Source: JBCCKC01 sp039182435 (GTDB taxonomy: Bacteria > Verrucomicrobiota > Verrucomicrobiia > Opitutales > Coraliomargaritaceae). From it: DNA of 12,143 bases. Numbering within the stretch: the stretch's first letter is position 1; every line of letters begins with the position of its first letter. A program made the translations under genes and the position numbers. The notes beneath the pieces were generated by a model. The model had not been told where the DNA came from. It searched no databases and saw nothing but the letters and a program-made list of their open reading frames with translations. Of the stretch, positions 1-7,115 are shown piece after piece. The DNA is taken from positions 1-12,143 of the forward strand of contig JBCDCC010000062.1 of assembly GCA_039182435.1 (NCBI GenBank), written 5' to 3'.

Positions 1-90
1 CATTCAGCTCCACAAACATCTCCCGATACCCGCACACCGTCGTAGCCCGTCGGATGGGCGGGGATCGGGAGATGTTTGTGGAGCTGAATG
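1..90. repeat. Long inverted repeat at the left edge of the window
   Basis: Bases 1-27 are the exact reverse complement of bases 64-90. After one mismatch (28/63), five more pairs follow (29-33 with 58-62), so the arms are about 33 bases with one mismatch around a loop of about 24 bases. The repeat begins at the very first base, so the left arm may continue outside the window. The right arm lies inside an open reading frame ending at 116, and both strands of the repeat encode the same residues, REMFVELN. A coding-like sequence folded back on itself at a sequence end is what an assembly or amplification chimera looks like. A natural hairpin cannot be excluded. Confidence 0.85.
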
Positions 91-116
91 AGGTGGACGA
101 GGAAGAGCGCCGCTAG
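3..116 (+). CDS. Possible C-terminal end of an unrecognised gene
   Basis: A plus-strand frame is open from the window edge to a TAG at 114-116. Its last residues are REMFVELNEVDEEERR, a charged, Glu-rich tail. I do not recognise the family. The first half of the frame is probably not genuine, because bases 1-33 are the reverse complement of bases 58-90 within the same frame. At most the part from about base 58 onward looks like a real gene end. It would converge on the rhomboid gene that ends at 196. The main alternative is that there is no gene here and the frame is open by chance. Confidence 0.25.
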   Translation, partial: FSSTNISRYPHTVVARRMGGDREMFVELNEVDEEERR

Positions 117-195
117 AGTTGGGAGCAGGAAGCGAGTGAGTTTACTGGGTCGTTTTGATGACATGTGTATCGTAAATCTGGAAAGCCGCGGCGGG

Positions 196-1110
196 CTATT
201 TGCTGAGAATATCTTTCGCTTGATCGAGGGTCGCTTTTTCATCTTCGGTCAATGAGCCGAAGCCGGAGAGGTTGATTTTATCGAGAATGCGATCAACCTC
301 ATTTTGGAGACTCTCGCGGTTGGTCCGGTTCACGCGGTAGCTGAACTTACCTTCCGACTTATTCGTTTTCTTGAACCATTCCGGCATCTCGATGGTGGGC
401 TTTTCACGCTTCGTGAATCCGAAGGATGCGCCCTTGTAAGCAAAGCGGTAGTAAAGAACGCCACCAAGTAAACCGCCGAGGTGGGCGGAGTGGGCGACGT
501 TAATACCATTGGGCGAGAATTTTCCAGCCAACTCAGTAAAGAGTAAGCCGTAGACTGTTATTCCTGTTGCGACCCAAAATAGCCATTTCGGCTTGAATGT
601 TACGGGTAGCACTAAAAATAAGAGAAACGTTGTTGGTTGGTTCCACCGAAGCAGGCAGAAGAGAGCTAGCAAGCCAGCGATCGATCCAGACGCACCCACT
701 ACAGCGCCAATCGAATTGTAGTTGAACAAGAGATAAAAAAGCCCTCCCACTAGCGCTGCTCCTAAATAAAAATAAAGGAAACGATCTTTACCAATCATGG
801 GTTCAATTATACGCCCAAATAAAAACAACATCAGCATGTTCCCCAGAATATGGAAGAAGCCTGCGGTGCTATGGAGGAAGCTGTAAGTAAGGATCGTCCA
901 GACCTTCAGCTCTTTGAAGTTTTGTCCGCTGAGGGCGAACCACTCGGCCATGAAGCGGTTCTCACTGCCACCGTAGCCGGGGAACATCACGTTGAGCACT
1001 TGCTGGAGCACGAAGACCGCGATGGTCACGATGAGCAGGGTGGTGACGACGCTGGTCTGCTTCATTTCCGGTCCGGAAGTTCCGCGCATATAGGGTCGGT
1101 CATAAATCAT
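196..1110 (-). CDS. Rhomboid-family intramembrane serine protease with C-terminal DUF6576-like domain
   Basis: A polytopic membrane protease expected to cleave transmembrane substrates inside the bilayer. With the start at 1110 the protein is 304 residues. A first membrane helix lies at about 23-43. The oxyanion-side motif HILGN (H87, N91) is followed by GASG with the nucleophile S141 and then AHSAHLGG with the catalytic H210, so the Ser-His dyad is complete. After the last helix comes a soluble tail. Its final 40 residues (EVDRILDKINLSG, SLTEDEKATL) match the short helical DUF6576 domain found on rhomboids of Bacteroidota and Verrucomicrobiota. The frame stays open upstream to 1257, with other ATGs at 1155 and 1089. 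I prefer 1110 (MIYDRPYMR) because the upstream part would run through the promoter of the divergent ferredoxin and its palindrome. No start has a good Shine-Dalgarno site. The substrate is unknown. Confidence 0.88.
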   Translation of the reverse strand: MIYDRPYMRGTSGPEMKQTSVVTTLLIVTIAVFVLQQVLNVMFPGYGGSENRFMAEWFALSGQNFKELKVWTILTYSFLHSTAGFFHILGNMLMLFLFGRIIEPMIGKDRFLYFYLGAALVGGLFYLLFNYNSIGAVVGASGSIAGLLALFCLLRWNQPTTFLLFLVLPVTFKPKWLFWVATGITVYGLLFTELAGKFSPNGINVAHSAHLGGLLGGVLYYRFAYKGASFGFTKREKPTIEMPEWFKKTNKSEGKFSYRVNRTNRESLQNEVDRILDKINLSGFGSLTEDEKATLDQAKDILSK

Positions 1111-1220
1111 AGCTGGCTGCTCAAACAGGTATTTTTTCTCAAAATCAAAGACCATGACAATGACACTGAGTTCCTCGGGCGGCAAGGTCGTAGACAAAAG
1201 ACTTTGAATCGGCTTCCCGC

Positions 1221-1236
1221 TTGACTCCGCAGTCAA
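1221..1236. promoter_or_regulatory. Palindrome TTGACT-N4-AGTCAA between divergent genes
   Basis: Two perfect 6-base arms (1221-1226 and 1231-1236) flank CCGC. The element lies 19 bases before the ferredoxin ATG at 1256, in the region shared with the divergently read rhomboid gene. It has the size and symmetry of a dimeric-regulator operator, and its left half also resembles a -35 hexamer. No convincing -10 follows at the right distance. The regulator is unknown and the functional role is inferred. Confidence 0.3.
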
Positions 1237-1255
1237 TTTGAGGATGTTGCGGCCC

Positions 1256-1495
1256 ATGGCAGAAAAAGACGAAAAGTGGCCGGAAAACGTTAAGGGTAAA
1301 TTCTACGTCGATGAGCAATGCATCGACTGTGACCTATGTCGTGAGACAGCGCCCGATTTCTTCACCCGTAATGAGGACGGAGGCTACTCATTCGTGCACA
1401 CGCAGCCGGAATCGGCTGAGGACGTCGAGCTCTGCATGGAAGCCCTCGAAGGCTGCCCCGTCGAAGCAATTGGCGAGGACGGCGACGAAGACTAA
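1256..1495 (+). CDS. Small acidic single-cluster ferredoxin
   Basis: A 79-residue soluble electron carrier. C22, C25 and C28 (CIDCDLC) plus C67 followed by proline (GCPVEAIG) give the CxxCxxC...CP pattern of monocluster ferredoxins of the Fer4_13/Fer4_15 kind, expected to bind one [4Fe-4S] cluster. An additional C60 lies seven residues before C67; in some monocluster ferredoxins extra cysteines form a disulfide. The protein is strongly acidic, ending GEDGDED, as is usual for this group. The frame can be opened at a TTG at 1238, but the ATG at 1256 has a GAGGA 11 bases upstream and gives a normal-length protein. It is transcribed away from the rhomboid gene and converges on trkH 29 bases downstream. 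The redox partner cannot be told from the context. Confidence 0.9.
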   Translation: MAEKDEKWPENVKGKFYVDEQCIDCDLCRETAPDFFTRNEDGGYSFVHTQPESAEDVELCMEALEGCPVEAIGEDGDED

Positions 1496-1518
1496 TCGCT
1501 TCGATCTGAATTGCTTCG
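1462..1518. terminator. Nested inverted repeats between convergent ferredoxin and trkH genes
   Basis: CGAAGCAATT (1462-1471) pairs exactly with AATTGCTTCG (1509-1518). Inside it, CGAAG (1486-1490) pairs with CTTCG (1499-1503) around an 8-base loop. The structure spans the ferredoxin stop codon and lies just beyond the end of trkH, where a two-way terminator would be useful. There is no clean run of T on either strand, so it is only a weak candidate. Confidence 0.25.
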
Positions 1519-1524
1519 CTTGAT

Positions 1525-2997
1525 TTAAGAGAATCGTCTCCAGACGGACGGGACAAAAAGCACCATGACCGCATAGAGCTCCAAGCGGCCGAGTGTCATG
1601 AGTAGGGATAGGTAGAGCTTAGTCGGCGCGCGCAGGAAGTGGAAATTTTCCGTTGGGCCGACAGCCTCAAAGCCGGGACCGATATTAAAGAGTGTGGCCT
1701 GAACGCAGGAGAAGACACCTAGAAAACTAAGGTCCGGCTCCATCGCGGAGAGGAAGAGCATGGAGATAATCTGGAGCGAGACCATCAGCATGAGGAAGAT
1801 GATGATGCTCTGGATCGCTCGTTCGCTAAGGAGCTGACCGCCCATCCGTATCGGCATCGCGATATTGGGGCGGAAGGCATGGACGATGCTGCGCCCCGCA
1901 GCCCTTAGCGCGACGATGACGCGCACGACCTTCACACCACCCGCAGTCGAGCCGGAGCACCCGCCAATAAACATGAGGATGACCAGGAGCATCTTGGCCG
2001 GGGGGAGCCAGGCGTCAAAATCGACCGAAGAGTATCCGGTCGTCGTCATGATCGAGACCGCCTGAAATGCGGCCATGCGGATGCTATCATGGCTGGGTAG
2101 CTCTCCAGTGAGTTCGACCAAATAGAGAGTGAGCAGGGCCGTCGCGCCAGCGAGGATGCCGTAGAACCACCAGACTTCACGGCTCTGGCGGATGGCGAGC
2201 GAGCGCTGCATAAAGAGGCGGATTACGACGACGAAGGTAGTCCCACTCAGAGCCATAAAGAAGATGGCGATCCATTCGATCAAGGGGCTTTGAAACTGCT
2301 CGATGCTGTTTGGCTCGGTGCTAAAGCCACCGGTGGCCGCGGTCGTCATGGCATGATTAATGGCTTGAAACCAATTCATGCCCGCGAGCTTATAGGCGAT
2401 CGTGCAGCTCGCGGTGATCCCGACATAAACAAGCATGAGGCGGAAGGCACCGTTTTGGATACGCCCGCTCTCGAAGTCGCCGCTCGCTCCGGAGGATTCA
2501 TTGGTAAAGAGAATCTTGGCGCCCGCTCCGAGTGAGGTGAGGAGGGCAACAAAGAGCACGACGACCCCGAGACCGCCCACCCATTGGCTCAAAGAGCGCC
2601 AGAAGAGGAGACTCTTGGGAAACTCCGCGAAGTTCGAGAAAGCGGTGGCACCGGTCGTGGTCAGCCCGGAGGAACTTTCAAAGATCGCATCTGAAAGATC
2701 GCAGCCTTCGACCGTGAGCACATAGGGCAGCGCGCCGACCAACGTGGAGAGTATCCAGGACAGGCCGATGGCGCAGAGGGCTTCCCGGCGGAAGATTTTG
2801 GCCACGCCGCGCTTGCCCAGCAGGTGGAAGCCTACCCCGAGCGCCCCGGTAAAGGCAACCGTGGTCAGGAAAGCCTTAATCGAGTCGTCGCTCAATTGCT
2901 CTCCGTTGATGAACCCCACAGCGATGCAGAGCCCGAACGCGCCCGAAAGTGCGAACATGGCAAGACTCATTAACTTATAGATGATCGCTGCGTTCAC
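1525..2997 (-). CDS. trkH: Trk-type potassium uptake channel subunit TrkH
   Basis: An integral inner-membrane K+ translocating subunit of 490 residues, a normal length for the family. The four pore-loop repeats are visible through their selectivity-filter motifs: TTTGAT (113-118, G116), ATGGFS (221-226), TTTGYS (318-323, G321) and NIGPGF (438-443, G440). The signature GCSGSTAGGVK (346-356) and the terminal GRLELY (470-475) are also typical of TrkH/KtrB. The frame begins with GTG at 2997, and the next Met is at residue 10. The leader has no strong Shine-Dalgarno site, so the exact start is uncertain. It lies 15 bases after trkA on the same strand, so the two subunits are very probably made from one transcript. 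TrkH works with the TrkA ring, whose nucleotide binding gates the channel. Confidence 0.96.
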   Translation of the reverse strand: MNAAIIYKLMSLAMFALSGAFGLCIAVGFINGEQLSDDSIKAFLTTVAFTGALGVGFHLLGKRGVAKIFRREALCAIGLSWILSTLVGALPYVLTVEGCDLSDAIFESSSGLTTTGATAFSNFAEFPKSLLFWRSLSQWVGGLGVVVLFVALLTSLGAGAKILFTNESSGASGDFESGRIQNGAFRLMLVYVGITASCTIAYKLAGMNWFQAINHAMTTAATGGFSTEPNSIEQFQSPLIEWIAIFFMALSGTTFVVVIRLFMQRSLAIRQSREVWWFYGILAGATALLTLYLVELTGELPSHDSIRMAAFQAVSIMTTTGYSSVDFDAWLPPAKMLLVILMFIGGCSGSTAGGVKVVRVIVALRAAGRSIVHAFRPNIAMPIRMGGQLLSERAIQSIIIFLMLMVSLQIISMLFLSAMEPDLSFLGVFSCVQATLFNIGPGFEAVGPTENFHFLRAPTKLYLSLLMTLGRLELYAVMVLFVPSVWRRFS

Positions 2998-3012
2998 GGT
3001 CTACGGGGCTCT

Positions 3013-4362
3013 CTAGATGAGGCAGGCGATTAGTTCTTTCTTCTGCTGCTCCGCGACGATCACGACGACGCGGTCTCCGGCGAGGATCGTATCTTCAGCG
3101 GCAGGCACCTTGGCTTTGAACTTATGGAGGAGGGCGACGAGTAAACTCGATTTCGGCAGGGCGATGTCACGGACCGTGCGGCCGACAGATGGGCTGGAGT
3201 GATTGATTCGCACTTCGAGTATCTGGCCTCCGTCGTCCGGTAGCTCCGCGAGCACGGTGACCGGCTCGTTGGAGAGGTTGCGGAGCATGAAGTCGGCTGT
3301 GGCCCGGCGCGGGGAGACGACGAGCTCGATCGATAGCGTGGTGCGTAGCGCACCGAGCAGATCATCGTAGTCGCCTTTATTAATGAGCAGCTGCACATGT
3401 TTGGCACCCAGCTTGGCCGCTTGCACGCAGGTGAGGATGTTCTCTTCGTCGTCCTTCGTGCAGGCGACGAAGTAATCGACGGCGTCGATTTGCTCTTCTT
3501 CAAGAAGTCGCAGCGAGGTAGCATCGCCGTTGATCACCCTGACGTGGGGGAAGCGTTCGGCGATGGCTTGAGATTTGGCTGGGTCCTTTTCGATCACGCG
3601 GATCTTGAAGCGTGGATTGGTTAGCAACTTGATGAGATTGATTGCCGTCTCACTCGCGCCAAAGAGGACGACGCGCGAAAGGTCCGCCTTTTGATTCGGG
3701 TCAAATTTTTCGCGGAGGGCAAAGAGTGGCTCTGGATGGCCAAATACGGTCACGATGTCGTCCGCTTTGAGGACGGTTTCTGCGGTGGCGACCGTGCTGA
3801 CGCCCTTGCGCTGGACGATGCCCAAGCGAACGCGTGGGTCGAACTTCAGTTCACGAAGAGGCTTACCGATATATCGGGAGCTGGAAGTCAGCTGTAGCTG
3901 CTGGACCTCGATTTGTCCGCGAGCGAAATTTTCCACTGCGACCCGGCCAGGGTTACGGATTTGCTTGGCGAGCTCGACGGCGCAAATCTCTTCCGGGTTC
4001 AGCAGCAGATCGAGCCCGAAGTGGAGTTGGTAGTTAATGACCGAAGTGTCGCTATAGGTCTCATCGTGGATACGGGCGATGGTGTTCTTCGCGCCGAGAC
4101 CCTTGGCTAGCGAACAGGAGATGATGTTCGTGCGGTCATCACTCGTCATGGCGAGGAAGGCATCGCAGTCCGCCACGTTGACTTCGACAAGCTGGCGGGC
4201 CGAGCTTCCGTTGCCAGCGATGATCCGCGCGTTTTGCTCCTCGTCCAAGCTCTCGCATTGTGCCTCAGATTTCTCAATCAGCGTCACGTCGTGGCCCACG
4301 GCAGCGAGTGTCGTGCTCAGATTTCGGCCGACTTCACCGGCACCAATAATGATGATCTTCAT
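3013..4362 (-). CDS. trkA: Trk system potassium uptake regulator TrkA
   Basis: A 449-residue peripheral cytoplasmic protein that binds NAD(H) and gates TrkH. It has the standard duplicated layout: RCK_N (about 1-120), RCK_C (about 145-225), RCK_N (about 230-350) and RCK_C (about 370-449). The first Rossmann fold has an intact GAGEVG (7-12) with E30 closing strand 2. The second reads GASETA (235-240), a degenerate glycine pattern, so the first site is the clearer nucleotide site. The second half also has an acidic residue after strand 2 (VIEKD) and NGD at 278-280. The ATG at 4362 directly begins strand 1 (MKIIIIGAGEVG), so the start is secure despite having no Shine-Dalgarno site. It precedes trkH in a two-gene unit. 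Confidence 0.96.
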   Translation of the reverse strand: MKIIIIGAGEVGRNLSTTLAAVGHDVTLIEKSEAQCESLDEEQNARIIAGNGSSARQLVEVNVADCDAFLAMTSDDRTNIISCSLAKGLGAKNTIARIHDETYSDTSVINYQLHFGLDLLLNPEEICAVELAKQIRNPGRVAVENFARGQIEVQQLQLTSSSRYIGKPLRELKFDPRVRLGIVQRKGVSTVATAETVLKADDIVTVFGHPEPLFALREKFDPNQKADLSRVVLFGASETAINLIKLLTNPRFKIRVIEKDPAKSQAIAERFPHVRVINGDATSLRLLEEEQIDAVDYFVACTKDDEENILTCVQAAKLGAKHVQLLINKGDYDDLLGALRTTLSIELVVSPRRATADFMLRNLSNEPVTVLAELPDDGGQILEVRINHSSPSVGRTVRDIALPKSSLLVALLHKFKAKVPAAEDTILAGDRVVVIVAEQQKKELIACLI

Positions 4363-4380
4363 AAACTGAAGATGCTCAGT
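4355..4380 (-). promoter_or_regulatory. Alternative small hairpins at the trkA start codon
   Basis: On the transcript strand AUCUUC (4373-4368) can pair with GAAGAU (4360-4355) around a 7-base loop that holds the first two bases of the start codon. Just upstream ACUGA (4380-4376) can pair with UCAGU (4369-4365). The two hairpins share bases and exclude each other. Arms of five to six bases are short and may be chance. The lack of a Shine-Dalgarno site makes leader structure more relevant here. Confidence 0.2.
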
Positions 4381-4517
4381 CTGACGGACCTTTTGCGTAT
4401 TTCCAGAAGTTTCTTAGCTCGGAAAATCGCTCATTTCGATCCGGATTGCGCGGGTTTTTCGCCTTTGAGCGTCGCTGATTCTGCTCGAGAGAAGCCGCGA
4501 TGGAATCTCTGGATGCC

Positions 4518-5459
4518 CTAGAGTAGGGTGACTTCGACGCCGAAGGTGGACGTCTGGCCACCAGTCACCGCGTGCAGTCCTTTGCCGTGCTCGGGGCTAT
4601 TTGGCGGGCCCATCCATGGCTCCACGCAGTAGAAGGGACTGTCGTTCTTTTCTGTCCAGATGACAAAGGCATTCCAAGTTGAATAGGCCGAGCTATCTTT
4701 GAGGATACGGATGCCGATATCTTCCTCGCCGCCCATCGGGCCGAAGATGGCGGTATCTGAGGAGAGACGTGTAAAGATGCGGTCGACCATGTCTGAATCA
4801 CCAAAATTCCCCTCTTTGGCGAAGCCTTTGATCGGCTCCAGTGAGCCGTCTGGGCCGTGGGTGAAGCATTTCTTGGCGGGGATCTTGAAGCGGTAATCAC
4901 TTCGGGAAAGTCCCTCATGCCAAGGCAGTGTGAAGTAAAAGTGATGTCCGGCGGACCACAGAATCGGCTCCGTGCCGAGATTGTGCAGCTCAAGAAAGAC
5001 TTTGAAGGAGACCTCGGCAAATTCATAGCGAACTCGGAAGATATAGTCGAAGGGATAGGCTTCTTTGCTCGTATCGGTCTGGATGAGCTGCGCGGTGAAT
5101 CCGGTCTCGGTCGTTTCGACGAGCTCAAACTGGCCGCCCCGGGCGAAGCCATGCATCGGCATCGGCCGCACCTTGCCCGACTGGTCGCGCCATTGGCCTA
5201 GGGTGCCTTTGTCGTAGGTGCGGGCGCTGAAAGGAAACAGAATTGGGTTCCCGCCCCGAACTTTGGTGAAATTGTCGTAGTTGGCCTGCTCTGGCCAGTG
5301 AATGACGTCGCGGAAGGAACCATCGGACATCCGTAGGTTCCAATTCATAAGACGGGCCCCTAGTTCAGGCCGGGCTAAAAAGGTCGAAGGCCCACAGTTC
5401 CACCGGATGAGAGGGATGCCTTCATAATCAATTTGTTCCATGCCTACGTTCTCAAACAT
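4518..5459 (-). CDS. Aldose 1-epimerase / sugar mutarotase family protein
   Basis: A cytoplasmic beta-sandwich enzyme of 313 residues, expected to interconvert alpha and beta anomers of a hexose or hexose phosphate. Family motifs are in order: GGNPILFPFSAR (69-80, substrate-binding R80), PMHGFAR (101-107, H103), SAGHHFYFTLPW (169-180, catalytic-acid His at H172 or H173) and CVEPWMGPPNSP (278-289, general base E280). The EPWMG form, together with the Asn-Pro in GGNP, resembles the galactose mutarotase-like branch rather than classical GalM. The substrate is not determined by the sequence. Two starts are possible: ATG at 5459 (MFENVG) with an AGAGAG close upstream, or ATG at 5441. It is divergent from the NfeD operon and 155 bases upstream of trkA on the same strand, so it is probably a separate unit. 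Confidence 0.88.
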   Translation of the reverse strand: MFENVGMEQIDYEGIPLIRWNCGPSTFLARPELGARLMNWNLRMSDGSFRDVIHWPEQANYDNFTKVRGGNPILFPFSARTYDKGTLGQWRDQSGKVRPMPMHGFARGGQFELVETTETGFTAQLIQTDTSKEAYPFDYIFRVRYEFAEVSFKVFLELHNLGTEPILWSAGHHFYFTLPWHEGLSRSDYRFKIPAKKCFTHGPDGSLEPIKGFAKEGNFGDSDMVDRIFTRLSSDTAIFGPMGGEEDIGIRILKDSSAYSTWNAFVIWTEKNDSPFYCVEPWMGPPNSPEHGKGLHAVTGGQTSTFGVEVTLL

Positions 5460-5516
5460 TCAGCTCTCTTTGGGAAGACAGAAAGCGAGAATCCAACGAG
5501 CATGCTTGCTTTCAAC

Positions 5517-5530
5517 ATGGGATTTCCCAT
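5517..5530. promoter_or_regulatory. Palindrome ATGGGA-TT-TCCCAT upstream of the NfeD operon
   Basis: Perfect 6-base arms separated by two bases lie in the 87-base region between the divergent mutarotase and nfeD genes. The element ends 16 bases before the nfeD ATG. It overlaps the stretch where a promoter for the plus-strand operon would sit: TTGCTT at 5506-5511 and an AT-rich TATAGAT at 5533-5539, although their spacing is poor. It could be an operator or a short leader hairpin. Function is inferred from position only. Confidence 0.3.
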
Positions 5531-5546
5531 CATATAGATCTTAACA

Positions 5547-7115
5547 ATGCGTTTTGCCTCACTCCTTCTCTTTGCGTTATGCCTGTTCCTACAGGGAAGT
5601 CTGACCGCGGATGACTCCGGACCCCTCGAGGAGCCTGCGGAAGCGCTTCAGGCTGAAGGGCCTCAAGGGGCTGAAGCGACGGACCCAATCATGGATACGG
5701 CCGCCGAAGCGGAGTCGAGCGAAGCGGCTGAAGTGAGTTATCCGAAGCCCGCACTGGTCGAGATTGATGCGGAAGGAGGTGTCGTTGATGTCTACGTAGT
5801 TCCGATCGAAGGGCCGATCAGCAAGCCTAATCTTTTTATCCTTCGACGTGCGTTGAAGGAGGCGATCACGAATGATGTCGAAATGGTGATCCTCGACATG
5901 GACACGCCTGGCGGACGGGTGGATATCTGCCTCGAAATGATGGAGATGCTCGACCGTTTTGATGGCGTCACCGCGACTTATGTGAATGAGGACGCGATTT
6001 CGGCAGGATCATTTATTGCTGCAGCGACGGATGAAATCTATTTTTCACCCCGCGGTAAGATCGGTGCATCGGCGGTGATTCAAGGGACTGGGGAAGACGT
6101 GCCGGAGACCGCTCGGTTGAAGATTGAAAGTTACCTCCGGGCGAATATCCGCGTGATCAGCGAGGCAGATCCTCTGCGTGGTAAAGTCATTCGCGCGATG
6201 CTTGACTCTGATTTTGAGCTCAAGGTGGGTGACGAGTTAATCAAAAAAGAGGGTGAGCTGCTCACACTGACGGCGAAGGAAGCGATTACCGATTATGGCA
6301 ATCCGCCGAGACCGCTTCTAGGCGAGGGGATTCATGAGACCATCGACGACTTGCTCGCGACCCGCTTGGGGGAACAGGGCTATTTAATCAAAGACTTTAA
6401 GGTCACCTATTCGGAGCAGTTGGCCAAGTGGCTCGATACCTTTGTCCCGGCCTTGATGGGGCTAGGTGTGTTGCTCCTCTTTATTGAGTTTAAGACTCCC
6501 GGTTTTGGCATCTTTGGGATTCTCGGGATTACAGTGCTGGCGATCTTCTTTATCAGCCAATATGTTGCGGGGCTTTCCGGTAATGAAGTGATTGTCTTCT
6601 TCGCGATTGGAGTGGTCCTCGTTCTGGTGGAGCTCATTTTCTTCCCGGGCAGCATTATCTTCGCGGTGACTGGCTTGGCCTTGATGCTGGGCTCGCTGCT
6701 CTGGGCTATGGTCGATATCTGGCCGAAAGGGGATGATGCCCCAAAGGATATTTCCTTTAACCCCGACATCTTGGTCGAGCCGATGATGAATCTGATTTTT
6801 GGGCTCTCGATCGCGGTTTTTGGGATGATCGTGCTCTCGCGCTTCTTGAAGGGCAGCTGGATGGAGCGGCAGATCGTCTTGGCCGATGCGGTGGGTGGTG
6901 GACGTCTGGTCGAGCCGGAGGCTGAGGCAGGCTGCTCTGTATTGATCGGGCGCACCGGCACGGTGGTGGCTCCGCTCCATCCATCGGGTCGGATCGAGAT
7001 CGATGGCCAACGCTATACCGCGACTTGCCAGGTCGGCACGGTTGAAAAAGGTGCCAGCGTCTGTGTGCTGAGTGACGGCGATTTTGGACTCATCGTTGAG
7101 GAGGTTGACTTATGA
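5547..7115 (+). CDS. Long NfeD-family membrane serine protease (ClpP-like domain plus OB fold)
   Basis: A 522-residue membrane protein of the long NfeD class. An N-terminal signal peptide (1-21, hydrophobic LLLFALCLFL) is followed by an acidic Ala/Glu-rich linker (about 22-65). The ClpP/SppA-like protease domain runs from about 80 to 275, with DMDTPGG (117-123) and the nucleophile motif AISAGS (150-155, S152). K192 lies 40 residues later and is a good match for the Ser-Lys dyad known in archaeal PH1510 (S97/K138). Five or so membrane helices follow (about 297-313, 319-341, 346-364, 368-388, 412-432). The C-terminal NfeD OB-fold domain is at about 463-522 (GRTGTVVAPLHPSG, IDGQRYTA). Long NfeD proteins are linked to flotillin-type membrane domains, which fits FloA two genes later. 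The start has no Shine-Dalgarno site, but the signal peptide begins right after it. Confidence 0.93.
   Translation: MRFASLLLFALCLFLQGSLTADDSGPLEEPAEALQAEGPQGAEATDPIMDTAAEAESSEAAEVSYPKPALVEIDAEGGVVDVYVVPIEGPISKPNLFILRRALKEAITNDVEMVILDMDTPGGRVDICLEMMEMLDRFDGVTATYVNEDAISAGSFIAAATDEIYFSPRGKIGASAVIQGTGEDVPETARLKIESYLRANIRVISEADPLRGKVIRAMLDSDFELKVGDELIKKEGELLTLTAKEAITDYGNPPRPLLGEGIHETIDDLLATRLGEQGYLIKDFKVTYSEQLAKWLDTFVPALMGLGVLLLFIEFKTPGFGIFGILGITVLAIFFISQYVAGLSGNEVIVFFAIGVVLVLVELIFFPGSIIFAVTGLALMLGSLLWAMVDIWPKGDDAPKDISFNPDILVEPMMNLIFGLSIAVFGMIVLSRFLKGSWMERQIVLADAVGGGRLVEPEAEAGCSVLIGRTGTVVAPLHPSGRIEIDGQRYTATCQVGTVEKGASVCVLSDGDFGLIVEEVDL
7098..7104 (+). promoter_or_regulatory. Strong Shine-Dalgarno site for the short NfeD gene
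   Basis: GAGGAGG lies seven bases before the ATG at 7112, inside the end of the upstream gene. Most starts in this window have no such site, so this one marks independent or re-initiated translation of the short NfeD gene and fixes its start. Confidence 0.75.

Noticed and set aside
3060..3524. A 154-codon frame on the same strand within trkA
   Set aside because: It is an out-of-frame Ser/Arg/Pro-rich shadow of the conserved TrkA coding sequence.
4376..4561. A 61-codon minus-strand frame between trkA and the mutarotase gene
   Set aside because: It overlaps the end of the mutarotase gene, is rich in Arg and Ser as chance out-of-frame translations are, and has no ribosome-binding site or recognisable feature.
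4565..5152. A 195-codon frame within the mutarotase gene
   Set aside because: The composition is low-complexity (Ser/Arg/Pro) and the overlapping frame has complete mutarotase motifs, so this is a shadow frame.
6407..7010. Two long minus-strand frames opposite the long NfeD gene
   Set aside because: They are antisense to a region with clear membrane helices and an OB fold on the plus strand, and have no start signals or family resemblance.
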